Of a DNA stretch of 64,000 nt, positions 54,061 to 63,114 are shown piece after piece; within the stretch, counting starts at the first letter, position 1; the number at the start of each line of letters is the position of its first letter. The stretch comes from Acidobacteriota bacterium (lineage in GTDB: Bacteria > Acidobacteriota > Blastocatellia > Pyrinomonadales > Pyrinomonadaceae). The translations under genes were made by a program, and so were the position numbers. The notes below the pieces were generated by a model. It was not told the origin of the DNA, did not search any database, and worked only from the letters and a program-made list of their open reading frames with translations. The stretch is taken from assembly GCA_019639135.1 (NCBI GenBank), contig JAHBSL010000010.1:81128-145127 (forward strand), given 5' to 3'.

Positions 54061-55038
54061 TCACTCGCTCAGGTGGCGCTTTAGAAATGCGAGAATGTCG
54101 TTTCGGATGTCCAGCGTTATGGTATGGCCAATTCCGGGATAAAGCTTGAACTCGGCATTGAGCCCCGCCGCGATATACATTTCCCGGGCCGCACCCCAGC
54201 GATCGACCGGTTTTTCGCCGAGCAGCGGGAAGATCAACTCGCGGTCTTCTTTGTCGTAGGAATCGTCGAATGCAACGGAGTCGTTGTCGTCCTTGTCGCC
54301 GAGGAAAACGAACATCGGAACGCCGCGGAGCGTTTTTAGGTCAAGATCGTTTCCCGTGACCGACCTGAGATCGGCAACGCCGATCGGGTATCGCAGAGTC
54401 TTCTCCTTGTAGCTTGCCGCAGGGACGATCGGCCAACCGCCGGGTGAGCCGACGATCGCCGCCTTGACGCGATTCGGATGCAAAAACGTAAAGCGGTTCA
54501 CGAACATGCCCGACGCAGAAAATCCGAGCATTAAAACTCGTCGGTCAAACTTGAGCCCTGGCCCGTCGGCGAGCCGCTCGCGGGCGTCGTCGATCATCGC
54601 AATGAGCTGCAGGTCGAGCCGGGCGTAGTCCTTCTTCTCAGCCTTTGCGGTCGTCATCGTGTCACGGTCGAGCGCGTGCGTGTAAGTCTTCCAGTCGGTC
54701 GCCGGCCGTGGAAAGACAGGTGTCAAAATCGCTACGACCACGTCGGAGACGAAGCGGCTGTTTTGGTTGATCCGCCGCATTACGTCTGCCTCATGTACAG
54801 CGAGGTCGTCGTCGTTCTTACCGGTATTGTTCGGGAGCACAAGGATCGTCCGTTCCTTCCCTTTCGCTTCCGCCTCAAAGAACGCCGGCGGCACATAAAG
54901 GTAATACGGATAGTTGAATCCCTTGGCCGGTGCGGCATCGAAGCGGTTTACGCCTTCGAGTGAAGTGGCAGGGGCTTGCGCTGAGCCGGCGAAAGTGGCG
55001 AAGAATATTATTGCAGTTAATGGAATGAATCGTCTCAT
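54061..55038 (-). CDS. Exported alpha/beta hydrolase, esterase-like
   Basis: 325 residues with a signal peptide (IPLTAIIFFATFAGSA). LMLGFSASGMFVNRFTFLHP holds the nucleophile elbow GFSASG; the later FVFLGDKDDNDSVAFDD and LYPGIGHTITLD supply probable Asp and His. No lid or binding module is recognisable. Could be a feruloyl/acetyl-xylan-type or other esterase; unproven. It lies between the S9 peptidase and a small SnoaL-like protein on the same strand. Confidence 0.75.
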   Translation of the reverse strand: MRRFIPLTAIIFFATFAGSAQAPATSLEGVNRFDAAPAKGFNYPYYLYVPPAFFEAEAKGKERTILVLPNNTGKNDDDLAVHEADVMRRINQNSRFVSDVVVAILTPVFPRPATDWKTYTHALDRDTMTTAKAEKKDYARLDLQLIAMIDDARERLADGPGLKFDRRVLMLGFSASGMFVNRFTFLHPNRVKAAIVGSPGGWPIVPAASYKEKTLRYPIGVADLRSVTGNDLDLKTLRGVPMFVFLGDKDDNDSVAFDDSYDKEDRELIFPLLGEKPVDRWGAAREMYIAAGLNAEFKLYPGIGHTITLDIRNDILAFLKRHLSE

Positions 55039-55091
55039 CGAAAAGACCGAACGCTTTCTCTGCCGCTCAGGTTCCGCAAAAATTTCTGGCT

Positions 55092-55532
55092 CTAAGACGT
55101 GTGGTCGTGAACGACCCGCCAGCCTTCTTTGAACTTGCGAAAAATAAGCGTGAATTTACCTCCAGGGGCATCATTTGCCCGCTTGAGTGACCAACTACCA
55201 AGCACGACCGCGGCGTCTTTTGAAAGGATCGAAATTTCAAGATCGGAAAACGTCAGCGTACCCATCTTTTCACGCGTGTCATAGCTCCTCCTGTAATTAT
55301 CGAGCGTTTGCTGCCACCCGCGGGTCACCCGCGTGGAAACAAAGGTCAGCTTCTCGCTTTTCCAGTAGCCCTGCATAAAACCCTCGATGTCTCCGCGGTT
55401 CCAGGCCGCCGCCTGGTCTTCCATCACCTTACGGATCGCCGCTTGTGCTTTGGTCTCCTGCGCAGATACACCAGCGGCCATTAGCAGAAACATTGCTGTG
55501 CCGGTTGTGAACATCAAAAAGTGTCTTTTCAT
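55092..55532 (-). CDS. Exported SnoaL-like (DUF4440/YybH) protein
   Basis: 146 residues from ATG 55532, preceded by GGAGGAGG. Signal peptide (FTTGTAMFLLMAAGVSA). One NTF2-like cone fold: AIRKVMEDQAAAWNRGDIEGF, then VLGSWSLKR and KFTLIFRKFKEGWRVVHDHTS, a typical DUF4440 ending. Members often bind small ligands; role unknown. Follows the PG-binding protein gene. Confidence 0.8.
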   Translation of the reverse strand: MKRHFLMFTTGTAMFLLMAAGVSAQETKAQAAIRKVMEDQAAAWNRGDIEGFMQGYWKSEKLTFVSTRVTRGWQQTLDNYRRSYDTREKMGTLTFSDLEISILSKDAAVVLGSWSLKRANDAPGGKFTLIFRKFKEGWRVVHDHTS

Positions 55533-55552
55533 AAGATCTACCTCCTCCAGGT

Positions 55553-55590
55553 CACTAGAAAAAGAAAGGCCGGCGTCTGTTGCCGGCCTG
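55553..55590 (-). terminator. Terminator of the peptidoglycan-binding protein gene
   Basis: GGCCGGC (55568-55574) and GCCGGCC (55582-55588) pair around a 7-base loop; on the minus strand they are followed by TTTCTTTTTCT. Confidence 0.75.
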
Positions 55591-55614
55591 AATATTACAA
55601 CATCTTGAATTTCA

Positions 55615-56256
55615 TCATTGGGCGGCTGCAGCATCGGCCTTCTGTTTATCTGTCAGGGCGATACCCATCTTCTCGAGCGTCGCCTGGTTAAGAGTGCCGG
55701 TCACGTTCAGCCCATTCGCTTCCTGGTATTTCCTGAGCCCGTCGCGTGTCTCTTTGCTTAGCTGGCCGGTCTCCTCGCCACTGTACATACCAGCGGCCTT
55801 CAGCATTCGCTGAGCTTCCTTTATCTGATCCTTGGTCGCACGAAAGATCGTCCGCTTCGGTTTATCGGCCTTGGCCTTTTCTTCTTTGGCCTTCGCATAC
55901 GAGCTTTCCGGAGCCGGCATCGCTTTCTGCTGTTCCGTCAGGGCGATCTCCATTTTTTCAAGCGTCGCGCGATTAAGCGAGCCGGTCCTGGTCAGGCCAT
56001 TAGCTTCCTGAAACTTTCGGATCGCGGAACGAAGGTCATTGTTGTACTTTCCGTCAGCCTCGCCAGCGTAGCTTCCGGTGGCCTTTAGCTTGGTTTGAGC
56101 TTCGGTGATCTGTTCCTTTGTCGGTCGGAATGAGGCCCGCTTGGGCCTCTCGGTCTTTGCAGAATCGGTTCCGCCGTTCGTCGTGCTCGATCCTTGGCCA
56201 AACGCGAGGCCTGTGAACAAAAAGAGACTGATAGTGAGAAGCAGGAAAGTTTTCAT
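55615..56256 (-). CDS. Exported protein with two peptidoglycan-binding-like domains
   Basis: 213 residues. Signal peptide (LLLTISLFLFTGLAFG), then two homologous units at about 45-110 and 140-205, each following a basic RPKR.FRPTKEQI-like lead and the PG_binding_1 core (AIRKFQEANGLTRTGSLN; GLRKYQEANGLNVTGTLN). Tandem PGBD-like domains usually anchor proteins to peptidoglycan, but no catalytic domain is attached. Convergent context with fadN upstream region on the other side. Confidence 0.82.
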   Translation of the reverse strand: MKTFLLLTISLFLFTGLAFGQGSSTTNGGTDSAKTERPKRASFRPTKEQITEAQTKLKATGSYAGEADGKYNNDLRSAIRKFQEANGLTRTGSLNRATLEKMEIALTEQQKAMPAPESSYAKAKEEKAKADKPKRTIFRATKDQIKEAQRMLKAAGMYSGEETGQLSKETRDGLRKYQEANGLNVTGTLNQATLEKMGIALTDKQKADAAAAQ

Positions 56257-56389
56257 GTTTTTACTCCGTTATTTGGGGTCTTATGATCTGTTCGTTCGCG
56301 GCTCCCGAAACCCGGTGCCAGAAAACTGCTCGAAATTATGAAACGATTTGCGAACGATGTCAAAATCCATTCTTCGTGAAAGGGCTGTC

Positions 56390-56419
56390 TTGCTGAATGA
56401 ACATTCATTCAGTTATAAT
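56390..56419 (+). promoter_or_regulatory. fadN promoter with FadR-like operator
   Basis: TTGCTG (56390-56395) and a perfect TATAAT (56414-56419) are 18 bases apart. Between and overlapping them, 56393-56412 is a palindrome with 9-base perfect arms CTGAATGAA and TTCATTCAG around CA. It closely matches the known Bacillus FadR (TetR-family) consensus TGAATGAMTANTCATTCA, with one deviation in the centre. Operator binding would block RNA polymerase. Confidence 0.75.
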
Positions 56420-56434
56420 TCGGGGAACTTTGAA

Positions 56435-56467
56435 ATGACTGAACTAGCCCAGCGAAACTACTTATGA
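56435..56467 (+). CDS. Possible 10-residue leader peptide coupled to fadN
   Basis: ATG at 56435 opens the frame MTELAQRNYL, stopping at TGA 56465-56467, which overlaps the fadN ATG (ATGA). GGGGAA lies before it, whereas fadN itself has no clear ribosome-binding site. This suggests translational coupling; the peptide itself need not be functional. Confidence 0.35.
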   Translation: MTELAQRNYL

Positions 56468-58869
56468 ATATCCGAAAAGCTGCTGTTTTAGGTGCGGGAA
56501 CAATGGGAGCGGGCATTGCCGCCCACCTCGCCAATGCCGGAATTCCGGTACTTCTGCTCGATATCGCACCGCGTGAATTGAAGCCCGAAGAAGAAGCGAA
56601 GGGGCTTTCGCTCGAATCGCCGCAGGTTCGCAACCGGATCGTGAAGGAGCTATTCGAAGCAGCCAAGAAGCTGAAGCCTGCGCCCTTCATGCTTGCCGAC
56701 AATGCGAAACTGATCATGCTCGGCAACTTTACCGATGACATGGCAAAGCTCAAGGATTGCGACCTTGTTATCGAGGCGGTCGTCGAGCGGCTCGATATCA
56801 AGCATCAAGTCTTCAGCGAGGTCGAAAAGCACCGGAAGCCGGGTTCGTTCATCGCAACTAACACGAGCGGCATTCCTATCAAATCGATTGCCGAGCCCTT
56901 TTCCGATGAATTCAAGAAGCATTTCGTCGGCATTCACTTCTTTAACCCGCCGCGGTATATGAAACTCGTCGAGCTGATCCCGACCGAGTGGACCGATGGC
57001 GAAATGGCCTGCAAGCTCTCGGGGTTTCTCGATCAGAGACTTGGCAAAGGCGTCGTCCCTGCCAAGGATCGGCCGAACTTCATCGCCAACCGAATTGGCA
57101 CCTTTGCGATGATGGCCACGGTCCATGAAATGGTCGCTATGGGATTCACGCCGACCGAGGTCGATCAGATGACGGGCAAGGCGATCGGCCACGCAAAGTC
57201 GGCGACCTTCCGCACAGCAGACCTCGTCGGTCTCGATGTGCTCGTTCACGTCAACCGCAATCTCTATCCGGCAGTGCCCGAAGATGAGGACCGCGATGTG
57301 TTCCTTCTGCCCGATGTCATCGAGAAAATGCTCGAAAAGAACCTTCTTGGTGACAAGACCCGCGGCGGATTCTACAAGAAATCGAAGAACGCCGAGGGCA
57401 AGACCGAGATCCACGAACTCGACCTCGCGACCTTTGAATACAAGCCGCAGGAGAAGACGAAGTTCGCTTCGATCGAGGCCGCAAAAGGAATCGAGGATAT
57501 GAACAAGCGGATCAACACGCTTGTTTGGGGCGAAGACCGCGTTGGCGAGTTTCTCTGGAAGACGATGTCCAGGACATTCCGCTACGCGGCCAACCGCATC
57601 CCTGAGATCGCCGACACGATCGTCGAGGTCGATAACGCGATCAAGTGGGGCTTTGGTTGGGAGATCGGAGTTTTCGAGACCTGGGACGCTATCGGGCTCA
57701 AGCGTTCCGTCGAGCGGATGAAGGCCGAAGGCCAGGCTGTCCCGCCAAGTATTGAAAAGATGCTGGCGGCAGGTGCCGAGACGTTCTATAAGAATGAGAA
57801 CGGCAACGTCTCCTTCTTTGACCTCGTCAGTGGCGAGTACAAGCCTTTGCCCGAGCGTCCCGGAGTAACGGTGCTCAGATCCGTCAAAGAACGCACAGGA
57901 GTAATAAAGTCGAACCCCGGTGCAACGCTCATCGACCTTGGCGATGGCGTCGCCTGTCTCGAGTTTCATTCGAAGATGAACTCGATCGGCGGCGATACGG
58001 TTCAGATGATGAACTTTGCCATCGATGAGGTCGAACGCAACTTTAAGGGACTTGTCGTTGGCAACCAGGGCGGTAATTTCTCGGCGGGTGCGAACCTGAT
58101 GATGCTTCTGCTTGCGGCGCAGGAAGAAGAGTGGGACGACATCAACATGATGGTCCATGCCCTCCAGCAAGCCGTAATGCGGCTGCGATATTCGGCGAAA
58201 CCGGTCGTCACCGCTCCCTACGGGCTTACGCTCGGCGGCGGATGTGAGATTGCGATGCACGGAAATCGGGTCCGTGCCGCGGCGGAAACTTACATCGGTT
58301 TGGTCGAGGTCGGCGTCGGTGTTATTCCGGCTGGCGGCGGCACGAAAGAGATGACGATGCGGGCAATGGATGCGGCAGCAAAAGCTCCGGATGCAGATCC
58401 GCTTGTATTCCTCAAGAAGACCTTCGAACTGATCGGTATGGGCAAGGTCGCGACCTCGGCGCAGGAAGCCAGGGCATGGGGCTTTTTCCGCGACGTCGAT
58501 TCCATCTCGATGAATGGCGACCGCCTTATCGCCGATGCAAAGCAGGAAGTGCTCAACCTCGACGCTTCCGGTTTTGTTCCGCCCGTTCCGCGCGAGGACA
58601 TCACTGTCATGGGTGAAGACGGCATCGCCGCCATGAAACTTGCCCTCCATATGATGAAGAAAGGCGGATTCATCTCCGACCACGATGAACTGATCGGCAA
58701 GAAATTGGCGAACATAATGTGCGGCGGTGCGATCAACCACACCGTTCAGGTCAGCGAGCAGTACCTGCTCGACCTCGAACGCGAAGCTTTTGTCTCGCTT
58801 TGCGGCGAGAGAAAAACGCAGGAGCGCATCGCCGCGATGCTCAAGACAGGCAAGCCGCTGCGAAACTAG
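56464..58869 (+). CDS. fadN: FadN-type 3-hydroxyacyl-CoA dehydrogenase / enoyl-CoA hydratase
   Basis: 801 residues. The dehydrogenase comes first: AAVLGAGTMGAGIAAHLANA binds NAD, followed by HFFNPPRYMKLVELIP. Residues about 480-700 are an enoyl-CoA hydratase domain with NFSAGANLMMLL, VVTAPYGLTLGGGCEIAMHG and VEVGVGVIPAGGGTKE. This order (dehydrogenase before hydratase) is that of FadN rather than FadB/FadJ. It carries two beta-oxidation steps; the partner thiolase lies five genes downstream. Regulated by the operator-like palindrome in its promoter. Confidence 0.93.
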   Translation: MNIRKAAVLGAGTMGAGIAAHLANAGIPVLLLDIAPRELKPEEEAKGLSLESPQVRNRIVKELFEAAKKLKPAPFMLADNAKLIMLGNFTDDMAKLKDCDLVIEAVVERLDIKHQVFSEVEKHRKPGSFIATNTSGIPIKSIAEPFSDEFKKHFVGIHFFNPPRYMKLVELIPTEWTDGEMACKLSGFLDQRLGKGVVPAKDRPNFIANRIGTFAMMATVHEMVAMGFTPTEVDQMTGKAIGHAKSATFRTADLVGLDVLVHVNRNLYPAVPEDEDRDVFLLPDVIEKMLEKNLLGDKTRGGFYKKSKNAEGKTEIHELDLATFEYKPQEKTKFASIEAAKGIEDMNKRINTLVWGEDRVGEFLWKTMSRTFRYAANRIPEIADTIVEVDNAIKWGFGWEIGVFETWDAIGLKRSVERMKAEGQAVPPSIEKMLAAGAETFYKNENGNVSFFDLVSGEYKPLPERPGVTVLRSVKERTGVIKSNPGATLIDLGDGVACLEFHSKMNSIGGDTVQMMNFAIDEVERNFKGLVVGNQGGNFSAGANLMMLLLAAQEEEWDDINMMVHALQQAVMRLRYSAKPVVTAPYGLTLGGGCEIAMHGNRVRAAAETYIGLVEVGVGVIPAGGGTKEMTMRAMDAAAKAPDADPLVFLKKTFELIGMGKVATSAQEARAWGFFRDVDSISMNGDRLIADAKQEVLNLDASGFVPPVPREDITVMGEDGIAAMKLALHMMKKGGFISDHDELIGKKLANIMCGGAINHTVQVSEQYLLDLEREAFVSLCGERKTQERIAAMLKTGKPLRN

Positions 58870-58881
58870 GGGAGACGGCCC

Positions 58882-59433
58882 ATGAAGAACGACACCTTTT
58901 ACTTTACAAATGAGATCAAGCAGACGGTCGAGGACGCGAGGGTGTCTTTCGGTTCGCTTTCCTACGAGCAGCTCAATTGGAAGCCGGCTGCCGAGAGTTG
59001 GAGTGTTGCTCAATGCCTGGACCACCTCATCCGCTCGAACGACGAGATGAAGCCGGTCTTTGAGGCAAAGCTCTCGGGGGCGAAAAATTCGTTCTGGGAA
59101 TCCTGGTCGCCGCTTACCGGCTTTTTCGGCGGAATGCTTAAGAACAGCCTTCGTTCGGACAAGAAGAAGTTCAAGGCTCCGAGCGAGGCGATCGTTCCGC
59201 CGAGCGATGTGCCGGCCGACATCGTTGACCGCTTCGCCGAAAGCCAGGAATGGGTGATCGGCGAGATCGAGAGGACGGCTGGGCTCGATTGGGACAAGAC
59301 CGTCGTGACCTCGCCTTTCATGGGCCTGATCACGTATCGGCTCCGCGACGCGCTCGATATCATCGTTGAACACTCGAAGCGGCACCTCCGCCAGGCGAAA
59401 CGCGTGATGGAATCTCCGTCATTTCCGCGGTAG
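58882..59433 (+). CDS. DinB-like four-helix protein
   Basis: 183 residues. SYEQLNWKPAAESWSVAQCLDHLIRSN carries the first metal His; VEHSKRHLRQAKRVM near the C-terminus has the other two. This is the DinB/DUF664 helical fold, linked to thiol-dependent transferases in some species. Starts 12 bases after fadN, so probably co-transcribed. Confidence 0.85.
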   Translation: MKNDTFYFTNEIKQTVEDARVSFGSLSYEQLNWKPAAESWSVAQCLDHLIRSNDEMKPVFEAKLSGAKNSFWESWSPLTGFFGGMLKNSLRSDKKKFKAPSEAIVPPSDVPADIVDRFAESQEWVIGEIERTAGLDWDKTVVTSPFMGLITYRLRDALDIIVEHSKRHLRQAKRVMESPSFPR

Positions 59434-59445
59434 TTCTTTGAAACA

Positions 59446-59901
59446 ATGCCCGAAAACTTTACCACCAAGTTGTATCGTTGGGGATTTAACCTCTTCCCGG
59501 CATATCGCGGGACGGGAGGACGGGTGCTTTATATCGCAAGTGACTGGCGCGAGGTCAAGATCAAACTCCCGCTCAACTGGCGGACTCGAAATTACGTCGG
59601 GACCATATTCGGCGGGAGCATTTACGGTGCTGTCGATCCGTTCTATATGCTGATGTTGATGCACATCCTCGGGCCGGGTTACACAGTTTGGGACAAGGCG
59701 GCAGCGATCAGGTTCAAACGGCCGGGAAGGACGACGCTTTATGCGGATTTCGATCTTTCGTGCGATGAGATCGACGAAATAAAGCGACTCGCGCATACGT
59801 CCAAGTCGATAGATCGGATCTACGAAGTCGAACTAAAAGATGGGGAAGGCATTGTTCATGCACGAATAGATAAGACCTTGTATATTGCAAAAAAGAAATG
59901 A
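59446..59901 (+). CDS. DUF4442 hotdog-fold protein, putative acyl-CoA thioesterase
   Basis: 151 residues. The core RNYVGTIFGGSIYGAVDPFY and AAAIRFKRPGRTTLYADF correspond to the DUF4442 family, hotdog thioesterase relatives. Presence in an operon with fadN makes an acyl-CoA substrate reasonable. Its stop overlaps the tag start (ATGA). Confidence 0.8.
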   Translation: MPENFTTKLYRWGFNLFPAYRGTGGRVLYIASDWREVKIKLPLNWRTRNYVGTIFGGSIYGAVDPFYMLMLMHILGPGYTVWDKAAAIRFKRPGRTTLYADFDLSCDEIDEIKRLAHTSKSIDRIYEVELKDGEGIVHARIDKTLYIAKKK

Positions 59902-60467
59902 AACGATGCGGCTGGGCAAAAAACGACCTTGCGATTCACTACCACGACACTGAGTGGGGTGTGCCGCAGCACGACGACCGTATGCTTTTTGAATTCCTGA
60001 TATTGGAAGGGGCACAAGCGGGACTGAGCTGGGATACGATACTCGCGAAACGCGAGAATTATCGAAAGGCGTTCGATGACTTTGACCCGGTTAAGGTCGC
60101 GAAATATAGTGAGGCAAAGTGTGCGAAATTGATGAAGAACGAGGGCATCGTTCGCAACCGATTGAAGATCGCGTCTGCCGTTCGGAATGCGAAGGCTTTC
60201 CTGGCCGTGCAAAAAGAATTTGGCACATTTGATAACTACGTTTGGTCGTTCGTCGGCGGAAAGCCGATCGACGGAAAGCGAAATGAACTCAGCGATGTTC
60301 CGGCAAAAACAGAGATCTCGGACGCTCTTTCCAAAGACCTGAAAAAACGTGGTTTCAATTTCGTCGGCTCGACCATCATGTATGCCTTCATGCAGGCGAC
60401 CGGAATGGTTAATGACCACGTCAGGACATGCTTTCGATACAAGCAGTGTCAGAACCGCCTGCGTTAG
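59898..60467 (+). CDS. tag: DNA-3-methyladenine glycosylase I
   Basis: 189 residues. Zinc ligands are the early Cys4 (MKRCGW), His in HYHDTEWGVP, and late His and Cys in NDHVRTCF. Base-excision motifs FEFLILEGAQAGLSWDTIL and RENYRKAFDDFD are intact. The last six residues (CQNRLR) are encoded by the 31-bp REP-like repeat, which also supplies the stop codon, so the native C-terminal end was replaced. All functional residues lie upstream, so activity is likely kept. Removes 3-methyladenine from DNA. Confidence 0.95.
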   Translation: MKRCGWAKNDLAIHYHDTEWGVPQHDDRMLFEFLILEGAQAGLSWDTILAKRENYRKAFDDFDPVKVAKYSEAKCAKLMKNEGIVRNRLKIASAVRNAKAFLAVQKEFGTFDNYVWSFVGGKPIDGKRNELSDVPAKTEISDALSKDLKKRGFNFVGSTIMYAFMQATGMVNDHVRTCFRYKQCQNRLR

Positions 60468-60478
60468 CGGGCGGCCAG
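60448..60478. repeat. 31-bp REP-like hairpin repeat, copy 2
   Basis: Differs from the copy at 45691-45721 in a single base. It overlaps the last codons and stop of the tag gene. Confidence 0.75.
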
Positions 60479-60533
60479 TTTGACGGTAGGAGATCTGGTT
60501 GCCATTTAGCGGAGGCGGTATCGACAGGTGCTT

Positions 60534-61010
60534 ATGGACTTTCCTGTAACTCAGGCAGTGCGGTATTTGCGGGAACATAAGGTCGAGTTCGTTCCGTACC
60601 TCTATGATTATGTTGAGAAAGGCGGTGCGAAGGAATCGGCGAGGCAGTTGGGAATTGATGTCCATGCCGTGATCAAGACGCTGGTGTTTGAAACGAACGA
60701 ACGGAAGCCGCTTGTCGTGCTGATGCATGGCGACTGGGAAGTTTCGACGAAGTCGCTTGCTCGGCATCTTGATGTGAAAACGATAGAACCGGCGACGCCC
60801 GACAAGGCATCGAAACTCACTGGGTATCTGGTCGGCGGCACTTCGCCATTTGGGATGAAGACGAAAATGCCCGTTTACGCCGAGCGAACGATCTTCGACC
60901 TTGACCGCATTTGGATAAACGGCGGAAAGCGGGGCTTTTTGGTCGAGATCAAGCCCGATGTTTTGCGGCTTCTCGAGGCTGCCGAGGTCGAGGTTGGGAT
61001 CGAAAAATAG
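60534..61010 (+). CDS. ybaK: YbaK/EbsC Cys-tRNA(Pro) deacylase
   Basis: 158 residues from ATG 60534 (a GTG at 60528 is also possible; ACAGG precedes the ATG). Conserved KTLVFETNERKPLVVLMHGD, then VGGTSPFGMKTKMPVYAE with the catalytic-pocket GGTSPFG. Hydrolyses Cys wrongly attached to tRNA-Pro. Follows tag in the same direction; terminator-like hairpin downstream. Confidence 0.93.
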   Translation: MDFPVTQAVRYLREHKVEFVPYLYDYVEKGGAKESARQLGIDVHAVIKTLVFETNERKPLVVLMHGDWEVSTKSLARHLDVKTIEPATPDKASKLTGYLVGGTSPFGMKTKMPVYAERTIFDLDRIWINGGKRGFLVEIKPDVLRLLEAAEVEVGIEK

Positions 61011-61042
61011 GAGATGCGCGCAAACTCCAGGGGGTACAATTA

Positions 61043-61082
61043 AAACGGAGATCTGGTCCATCTGCGAACTCCGTTTGTTTTG
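61043..61082 (+). terminator. Hairpin between ybaK and thiolase gene
   Basis: AAACGGAG (61043-61050) pairs with CTCCGTTT (61069-61076) around an 18-base loop, followed by GTTTTGT. Weak terminator or leader structure of the thiolase gene. Confidence 0.45.
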
Positions 61083-61097
61083 TAGGAAATAACGAAT

Positions 61098-62276
61098 ATG
61101 AAAGAAGCAGTTATCGTTTCGGCCGTGCGGACGGCTGTGGGAAAGGCGCCGAAGGGCACGTTGCGGAACACCCGCTCGGACGAGATGGGCGCCGTGGCCA
61201 TCAGGGAAGCGGTTGCCCGGGCGGGCGTCGAAGCGGCATTGATCGAAGACGTCATAATGGGCTGCGCTTTTCCGGAAGCGAGCCAGGGAATGAACGTCGC
61301 CCGCACCTCGGCGATCCTTGCCGGGCTGCCGGTCGAGACCTCGGCGATGACTGTCAACCGTTATTGCTCGTCGGGCCTGCAGACCATAGCGCTTGCCGCC
61401 GAACGCATCCGTACCGGTGGTGCCGAGGTGATCGTAGCCGGCGGGCTCGAATCGATGACTGCGATCCCGATGGGCGGCAACACTTTCCGCCCGAATCCGC
61501 AACTTGCAGAGACGTATCCGGACTATTATCTCAACATGGGGCTGACGGCCGAGAACCTTGCCCGCAAGTATGAGATCACCCGCGAACAGGCCGATGAGTT
61601 TTCCTACAACTCGCACATGAAGGCCCTCGCCGCGATCAAAGACGGCAAATTCACCGATGAGATCGTCCCGATGAACGTCTTCGTCGATGAGTTTGACGAA
61701 AAGGGCCGCGTCCGCCGCAAGGAGATCGTCTTTGATCAGGATGAAGGCCCGCGTGCCGATACTTCGCTCGAAGGCCTTGCAAAGCTCCGGCCCGTTTTCC
61801 ACGCCAAGGGCACCGTGACCGCCGGCAATGCCTCGCAGATGTCCGATGGAGCGGCCGCCGCGGTCGTGATGTCCGCCGATAAGGCCGCCGAGCTTGGCCT
61901 GAAACCGATCGCCCGTTTTGTCTCTTATGCGACCGCCGGCTGCCTGCCGGAAGAGATGGGCATCGGGCCGGTTTATGCCATCCCGAAGGCGCTCAAGCTC
62001 GCTGGGTTGACGCTTGACCAGATCGACCTTATCGAGCTCAACGAAGCCTTTGCCGCTCAGGGTCTTTCGGTAATGAAAGTGCTCGAGCTGGACCCGGCGA
62101 AGGTCAACGTCAATGGCGGTGCCGTCGCTCTCGGCCATCCGTTGGGATGCACCGGTGCAAAGCTGACCGCGACCATTCTTCAGGAAATGCGACGCCGCTC
62201 GGCCCGCTACGGCATGGTCACGATGTGCGTCGGCGGCGGAATGGGAGCCGCCGGCATCTTCGAACGGCTCGATTAG
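61098..62276 (+). CDS. fadA: Acetyl-CoA acyltransferase (thiolase)
   Basis: 392 residues, normal for degradative thiolases. Nucleophilic Cys in [14 protein letters not shown], the [13 protein letters not shown] block, [22 protein letters not shown] and the second Cys in [11 protein letters not shown]. Performs the last step of beta-oxidation; FadN makes its substrate. RBS AGGAA about 11 bases before the ATG. Confidence 0.93.
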   Translation: MKEAVIVSAVRTAVGKAPKGTLRNTRSDEMGAVAIREAVARAGVEAALIEDVIMGCAFPEASQGMNVARTSAILAGLPVETSAMTVNRYCSSGLQTIALAAERIRTGGAEVIVAGGLESMTAIPMGGNTFRPNPQLAETYPDYYLNMGLTAENLARKYEITREQADEFSYNSHMKALAAIKDGKFTDEIVPMNVFVDEFDEKGRVRRKEIVFDQDEGPRADTSLEGLAKLRPVFHAKGTVTAGNASQMSDGAAAAVVMSADKAAELGLKPIARFVSYATAGCLPEEMGIGPVYAIPKALKLAGLTLDQIDLIELNEAFAAQGLSVMKVLELDPAKVNVNGGAVALGHPLGCTGAKLTATILQEMRRRSARYGMVTMCVGGGMGAAGIFERLD

Positions 62277-62303
62277 CCGCTCGTCAATAAACTTATCCTC
62301 CTC

Positions 62304-62334
62304 AAGCCTCGGCTCGCCCCCGGAGGCTTTCTTC
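62304..62334 (+). terminator. Terminator of the thiolase gene
   Basis: AAGCCTC (62304-62310) pairs with GAGGCTT (62323-62329), 12-base loop, followed by TCTTCGTT. Confidence 0.6.
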
Positions 62335-62551
62335 GTTCGGAGCGGGCGGCCGCTTTGAATCACTTGCGCGCATGTGCGGGTGGAACATTTATCGGCATTT
62401 TTGAGCATTTCTACGGAAAGTGGGTCAAAATTCCCCATCTCAGCCCGCTTTGTTCATTTTTTAAAAGCAGTGAGTGCTTCAGAAACACCTGAAACGGTTA
62501 GAACGAATGGGACATCTGGGACACGCGGCCGGGCCTGGCGATCTGTGATGT

Positions 62552-62873
62552 GGGATTGGGGATTTGGGATTTGGCATTCTTCCGCATTGTCAATTGTTAA
62601 TTGGACCATCGTAAATTGGTTAAGAGAGGACATTGGGCTTTGGGCTTCGATCTTTGGGCTTAGGTCTTGGGTCTTTGGTCTTTGAATGTTCGCATTCTGG
62701 CATCTGACTTCTGGCTTCTGGCTTCTGGCTTCTGACTTCAGGCTTCTGGCATCTGACTTCAGGCTTCTGACATCTGACATCTGACTTCTGGCTTCTGACT
62801 TCTGACTTCTTTCGCTGGGTCATTGTTATTTGAATCCCGGCTAACAGCTTATGGCTAAGAGCTAATGGCTGAT
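62552..62873. repeat. Cluster of different heptanucleotide tandem repeats
   Basis: Successive arrays each keep a 7-base period with a different sequence: GGGATTT-type (62552-62579), TGGGCTT/GGTCTT-type (62633-62681), TCTGACT/TCTGGCT, 15 units (62703-62807), and alternating GGCTAAN/AGCTNAT (62839-62873). Units vary by one or two bases. Open frames through it on either strand are repeat artefacts. Confidence 0.85.
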
Positions 62874-63027
62874 TCCCAAACCCTAATGATCAACTGACCA
62901 AAGTGAAGTAACCTCGATCCGGTTCTCAATGCTAACTTGCCTCTGCGAGCCTTGCGGCCTCCGCGTTAAGATCTTCTTTCCCTCAAAGACGCAAAGGCCC
63001 CGCAAAGTTTCTGCTTGAAGAACTATT

Positions 63028-63062
63028 GACGATTTACGATTTACGATTCACGATTGACGACC
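63028..63062. repeat. Heptanucleotide array, NACGATT type
   Basis: Five units: GACGATT, TACGATT, TACGATT, CACGATT, GACGACC. Same period as the arrays 0.2-0.5 kb upstream but unrelated sequence. Confidence 0.8.
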
Positions 63063-63114
63063 TCCCGCTGTCCATTTTCATCAACCCTGAACCCAAAGTG
63101 AACGGCGATCCGTG

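Noticed and set aside
56650..59385. 911-residue open frame on the minus strand
   Set aside because: Antisense to fadN and the DinB-like gene. Long antisense frames are expected from the codon bias here; no motifs or ribosome-binding site.
59856..62438. 860-residue open frame on the minus strand
   Set aside because: Antisense to four good genes (DUF4442, tag, ybaK, thiolase) and includes repeat sequence; Arg/His-rich, no domains.
62454..62823. Open frames rich in SQKPEVRSQ-like repeats
   Set aside because: They are translations of heptanucleotide arrays.
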